Shown piece after piece: positions 60,767-64,000 of a stretch of DNA of 64,000 nt. Under the pieces are notes generated by a model, which was not told where the DNA came from, did no database searches, and was given only the letters and a program-made list of their open reading frames with translations. The first letter of the stretch is position 1, and each line of letters starts with the position of its first letter. The translations under genes were made by a program, and so were the position numbers. Origin of the DNA: Spirometra erinaceieuropaei (taxonomy: Eukaryota > Platyhelminthes > Cestoda > Diphyllobothriidea > Diphyllobothriidae); the NCBI GenBank assembly GCA_902702965.1, contig CACRXP010000867.1, forward strand, positions 124,554 to 188,553. Direction: 5' to 3'.

Positions 60767-61764
60767 ACTGCAGTAGGTGGGCTTGCTCATGAAATGTCGA
60801 CCAAAATTCCGAAATGCACTTTCGTTTCAATAAGATTAATTAAGTAGGGTTGTAAAACTAGCCGGCCTGTAACATAATTCTATAATATTTCATTTACCTC
60901 AGGATGCCGGCTTGCGAATGAACTTCCTTTCGGCTGCACCCAAAAAATACACTCTGTAATAAATGACTTCTCAAGTAGCATGCATTTTTTCTCATTGATT
61001 TTTGGTGCTTCTAAAGGTCAATTATATCCTATAAAAAACATACACAAAAATATTCATTCCCTGGCTCATTCGGTAGAAAATTACGTCTTCTTCCAGTCTT
61101 ATACTCGAAGGTAGCGTAGTATTGGGTTTTCAAAAACTTTTCGAATTCCCGAATAATTTTGAATTCGCTCTACCGTTACACTTAGATTCAGGGTTTCCAA
61201 ACTACAGGTCGTATCCTTTCCCCGTACGGAAAACCACACATTTCTCTACGGTAATAAAGGGGAACCATATAAGGTTCATAAAATGTAGCAGTAGATCTGA
61301 TTCATATTGCTAACTTTACATGCCACATTTGTTAATGCAGAGAAATGACGATTTATATACAGACGTTTCATGATATTTAAAAGTCCCACAATTAGAAACA
61401 TTTTTAAGACTCTATTATGGCCCTCCCTCGAGTAAAAAATTATAATGACGTAATTTTCTACCGAATGAGCCAAGGAATGAATATTTTTATATAGGTTTTC
61501 CATGAAATATAATTGGACCTTTAGGGCATCGAAAATCAGTGAGAAAAAATTCATGCTACTTAAAAAGTCATTTTTGCAGAATGTACTTTTTGCATGCAGG
61601 TGGAAGCAATTTCATTCGAAAACTGTCGTCCTGAAGTGACGGAATTATTATAGAATTATCCTGCAGGCTGGCTAGTATTACAACCCTACCTAAGTAATCT
61701 TTTCGAAACGGGAAAGCATTTCGGAATTTCGGTCGACATTTCATGATTTAGTGCACCTACTGTA
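60767..61764. mobile_element. Foldback element, copy 4 (about 1.0 kb)
   Basis: The ends are TTACTGCAGTAGGTGGGCTT and, inverted, TTACAGTACAGTAGGTGCAC. The arms are complementary over most of their length (AAGATTAATTAAGTAGGGTT against ACCCTACCTAAGTAATCTTT; CATTGATTTTTGGTGCTTC against AGGGCATCGAAAATCAGTG; GCTCATTCGGTAGAAAATTA against TAATTTTCTACCGAATGAGC). The centre holds CTACCGTTACACTTAGATTC. The short frames 61122-61313 and 61276-61554 are incidental. Confidence 0.88.
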
Positions 61765-61959
61765 CTGTAACATGTTAATCGTCGACGTTTCGACACTAGG
61801 ATGACAGCACTTGCAAGCTCTCTTCGTTTTGCTCAGTCACTGTCTGACCCCGGTACTCGCGGATTATTTGAAAAGCAGACATGTTGTAGGGGTTTCCAAT
61901 TTTAGGTCGCTCCCACCCTGCAGATATGTGCGCACAAACGCAGTGTGACGCAGGAGTTA

Positions 61960-62460
61960 GCGTGTGTTGCAAGACCAACTCTTACGCCAGTGGAGCGGGG
62001 AGGGGGGGGGGTAGTCTGCCTGACGTCCAACCCCCACCCGCCCGACTTCGTCTTACTAAATGTCCGTAGTACTCTCCCTATCTGCTGCCTACACAGGCAC
62101 CCACCCAGCGTCACAGTTCGTCCAAGTACGCCGGACGGCCAGCAAGGTCGATTACTCTGTCGCGCGCCTGCCATTGGCTGTCGGCCGCTGAGTAGCCGCT
62201 GAAGCGGCGTGCACACGCACGCACCAGTGGGCAAGCGACCAGCCAGCTCCGAGTGGCTGCACGCACGCGAAACACAGCCGCATGCGCAAGAACGAGATTC
62301 CACGAGCGCACGCGCTAAAACGGCTGGTCGAGGCGACTGTCGCAGCAGAGATGCTTGGGCTCAGTCGGTTGTTGCTGGCGGGCGGTTAGCGCAATCATTT
62401 GCGCACCCGCAACCCTCGGACCTCAGTAGTAATCACGACGACCGGTGGAAGGCAGGTTGA
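61960..62460 (+). promoter_or_regulatory. CpG-rich island, probable promoter
   Basis: An abrupt rise in GC and CpG content stands out from the AT-rich surroundings. Examples are GCGCGCCTGCCATTGGCTGT with an inverted CCAAT box at about 62172, GCCGCTGAAGCGGCGTGCAC and ACGCACGCGAAACACAGCCG. Overlapping open frames in several phases on both strands here are a consequence of few AT-rich stops. The direction is inferred from the splice donor downstream at 62619. Confidence 0.6.
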
Positions 62461-62618
62461 TAGAAGGGCAGTGGTCAGCCTTCACCCACTTTCCACTCTC
62501 AGCACCAATATTCTGTCAGGGGAATTTGCGGTTCCACAAAATTCCGAAATGTGTCCACAAACTTTGTCGCCTTTCGCCTTGCTGTACGGATAATACACTC
62601 AACCGAACCGGCAGACAG
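62461..62618 (+). other. Probable non-coding first exon (5' UTR) ending in a splice donor
   Basis: Downstream of the CpG block the sequence ends GGCAGACAG/GTGAGTCGG at 62618/62619, a consensus donor. Short frames cross it (for example 62445-62726), but none has a convincing start and domain, so it is described as untranslated. The transcription start is not defined. The gene would continue beyond 64000. Confidence 0.45.
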
Positions 62619-62639
62619 GTGAGTCGGAATAGGGAAGAG

Positions 62640-64000
62640 TACAGGATTTGGAATCGTCTAGCGCGGAATTCTGATTTATCTGTCCTTACGCTAATATTTA
62701 TTCTATTAGGAATTAAAAGGAAATGATAGGTCAAGAGTAGGCCAAAACATCCTGCACATGAACTAGACGGAGATTTAGACAACTGGAGAAGAAATGCATA
62801 TTGATCAGACCGTAAACATATTAATGGTGAAGAACTAGGGAGAAAGAAGGTCTGAAGTCTGCATGAACGTCCATTCCAATTTAGCACATAAGGCGTATTT
62901 AATGCACAAGATCGTCAGCGTTGAATAAAGCGGTGTGCTTCAGTTTACATCGAAAAAGGACCGCCGTGTGGGAATTAAGTAGTACTTGAGCATTCAAAAT
63001 CGCAAATGCGGAGTAGAACAACGAACCCAATGTTGGACGGAAGGTGCATTGCACTTAACGCTTTTGGTATTTTTCGATCACCTTGCCAGTGAAATAATGA
63101 GGTGTAAAAGTTGGTATTACAACGGCACACAGAGTATGCTTGGAACAAAAATCATTTTCGGTGTGCGAGGTAGCCACTAGTCAGACGGTTCCTCGTTTTT
63201 TATGAAATATCTATTATTACATACAGAAAGAGGGAGTAAAATGAGGCCAAAAATGGAACAGAAAAAGACACCCGGAACATCGGTGGTCTCGTTAATTAAA
63301 TTTAAGTCTGAACTTAACGAAAAAATGAGAAAATTGATTCTGAGGCCTTTACCGAGGACCTGTACCAGACATGTTGTTATATCTCAGTCAAATACAAATA
63401 GGCTGTTCACTTCTTGAAACAATGTGGTTTAACTTTTACAAAATGCGATATAAATATTCGGTTTCCTGTGTGATTGTCTGCCATTTATGGGCATCTGTCC
63501 TAAGCCCAAAATTGCATGAATTTATGCATTATTTTCTATTGCATTTTTACAGTTCCGCCTGGTGCTTGCGTATTTGCCTCGCGAAGTTGATAATAATAAT
63601 ATGATCATATGCAAGGCTGGATCTCTTTGTAAATGATTGTTTGCGACGCAATATGGTTATCCGGATGGAAACCTTTGTGCTAGACTAGTGATAGATCCTG
63701 TTAATTTGCCTATGTCGGATAATTTCTCGATTTCCCACCTGAATACTCTGTTCGCAATCTCGTTAAAGTAGCGGCAAAATACTTTCCAACGTAATTTGTT
63801 TCGGCAAGTTATTTGAAACAAAATGAAATGTTGTGTTGAACTGATTTGTGAGTCGATTTTCGGTTTGGTTTTTAGAATCCCTCAAAATAATGATTTCAAA
63901 AAACAATGACAAACTGAAAACACTACTCTGTCGCAGCGTGTTTAAGAAAACGATTTTACCGTATCGCTAAACTCGCATTTTTCTGGTAGTGAATAGATTT
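62640..64000. other. Probable first intron of a right-hand gene; nothing recognised
   Basis: AT-rich, with open frames under 80 codons only. If the donor at 62619 is used, no convincing acceptor and coding exon follow before the window ends. Confidence 0.35.

Noticed and set aside
1..64000. CRISPR arrays, bacterial operons, rRNA genes, integrated virus
   Set aside because: No regular spacer-repeat pattern, no compact ORF series, no rRNA-like blocks and no viral structural or replication motifs were seen.

Overview
The window is AT-rich eukaryotic DNA: spliced genes with long introns lie in a dense background of transposon remains. There are no operons, ribosome binding sites or compact ORFs. 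The presence of ArfGAP1 shows a eukaryote. Three things point to a flatworm, probably a tapeworm: the mixture of a tRNA-derived SINE, Penelope-like and non-LTR reverse transcriptase fossils and foldback DNA elements; large introns; and one gene that seems to use introns of about 30 nt. That placement rests on recall of repeat families and is only moderately sure.

Left part (0-17.2 kb). The firmest gene is ArfGAP1 on the minus strand. Four phase-matched coding exons (12141-12082, 10744-10635, 8973-8802, 7276-7020) encode the whole zinc-finger GAP domain and the start of the tail; the remaining 3' exons were not found and may lie beyond the left edge. About 200 bp upstream of its ATG, on the plus strand, begins a probable divergent gene. 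It has three phase-matched candidate exons (12339-12405, 16497-16655, 17004-17197) encoding a small protein of unknown function with a C-terminal membrane segment. A decayed non-LTR retrotransposon (about 12.7-15.3 kb) sits antisense in its first intron. A dead Tc1/mariner copy (5.1-6.2 kb) lies on the 3' side of the known ArfGAP1 exons.

Middle part (17.2-51 kb). This is mostly repeats and unannotated DNA: SINE copies, two palindromic repeat families, a tandem repeat of 248 bp and a Penelope-like RT fragment. A set of helical, phase-compatible candidate exons on the plus strand (32.1, 33.0, 38.6, 39.0, 41.9 and perhaps 43.7 kb) suggests one long gene coding for a HEAT/ARM-like protein. A minus-strand set at 50.0-50.8 kb suggests a second gene with very short introns. 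Two isolated coding candidates (41.2 and 44.1 kb) are listed with low confidence.

Right part (51-64 kb). This is the most striking repeat landscape. Four copies of a roughly 1-kb foldback element with arms of nearly half its length lie within 9 kb, one inserted inside a SINE. Interleaved are two copies of a 0.42-kb hAT-like MITE with 24-26 bp terminal inverted repeats and 8-bp target duplications; its interior is built of degenerate telomere-like CCCTAA units. At 61.96-62.62 kb there is a GC- and CpG-rich block ending in a consensus splice donor, best read as the promoter and non-coding first exon of a gene running off the right edge.
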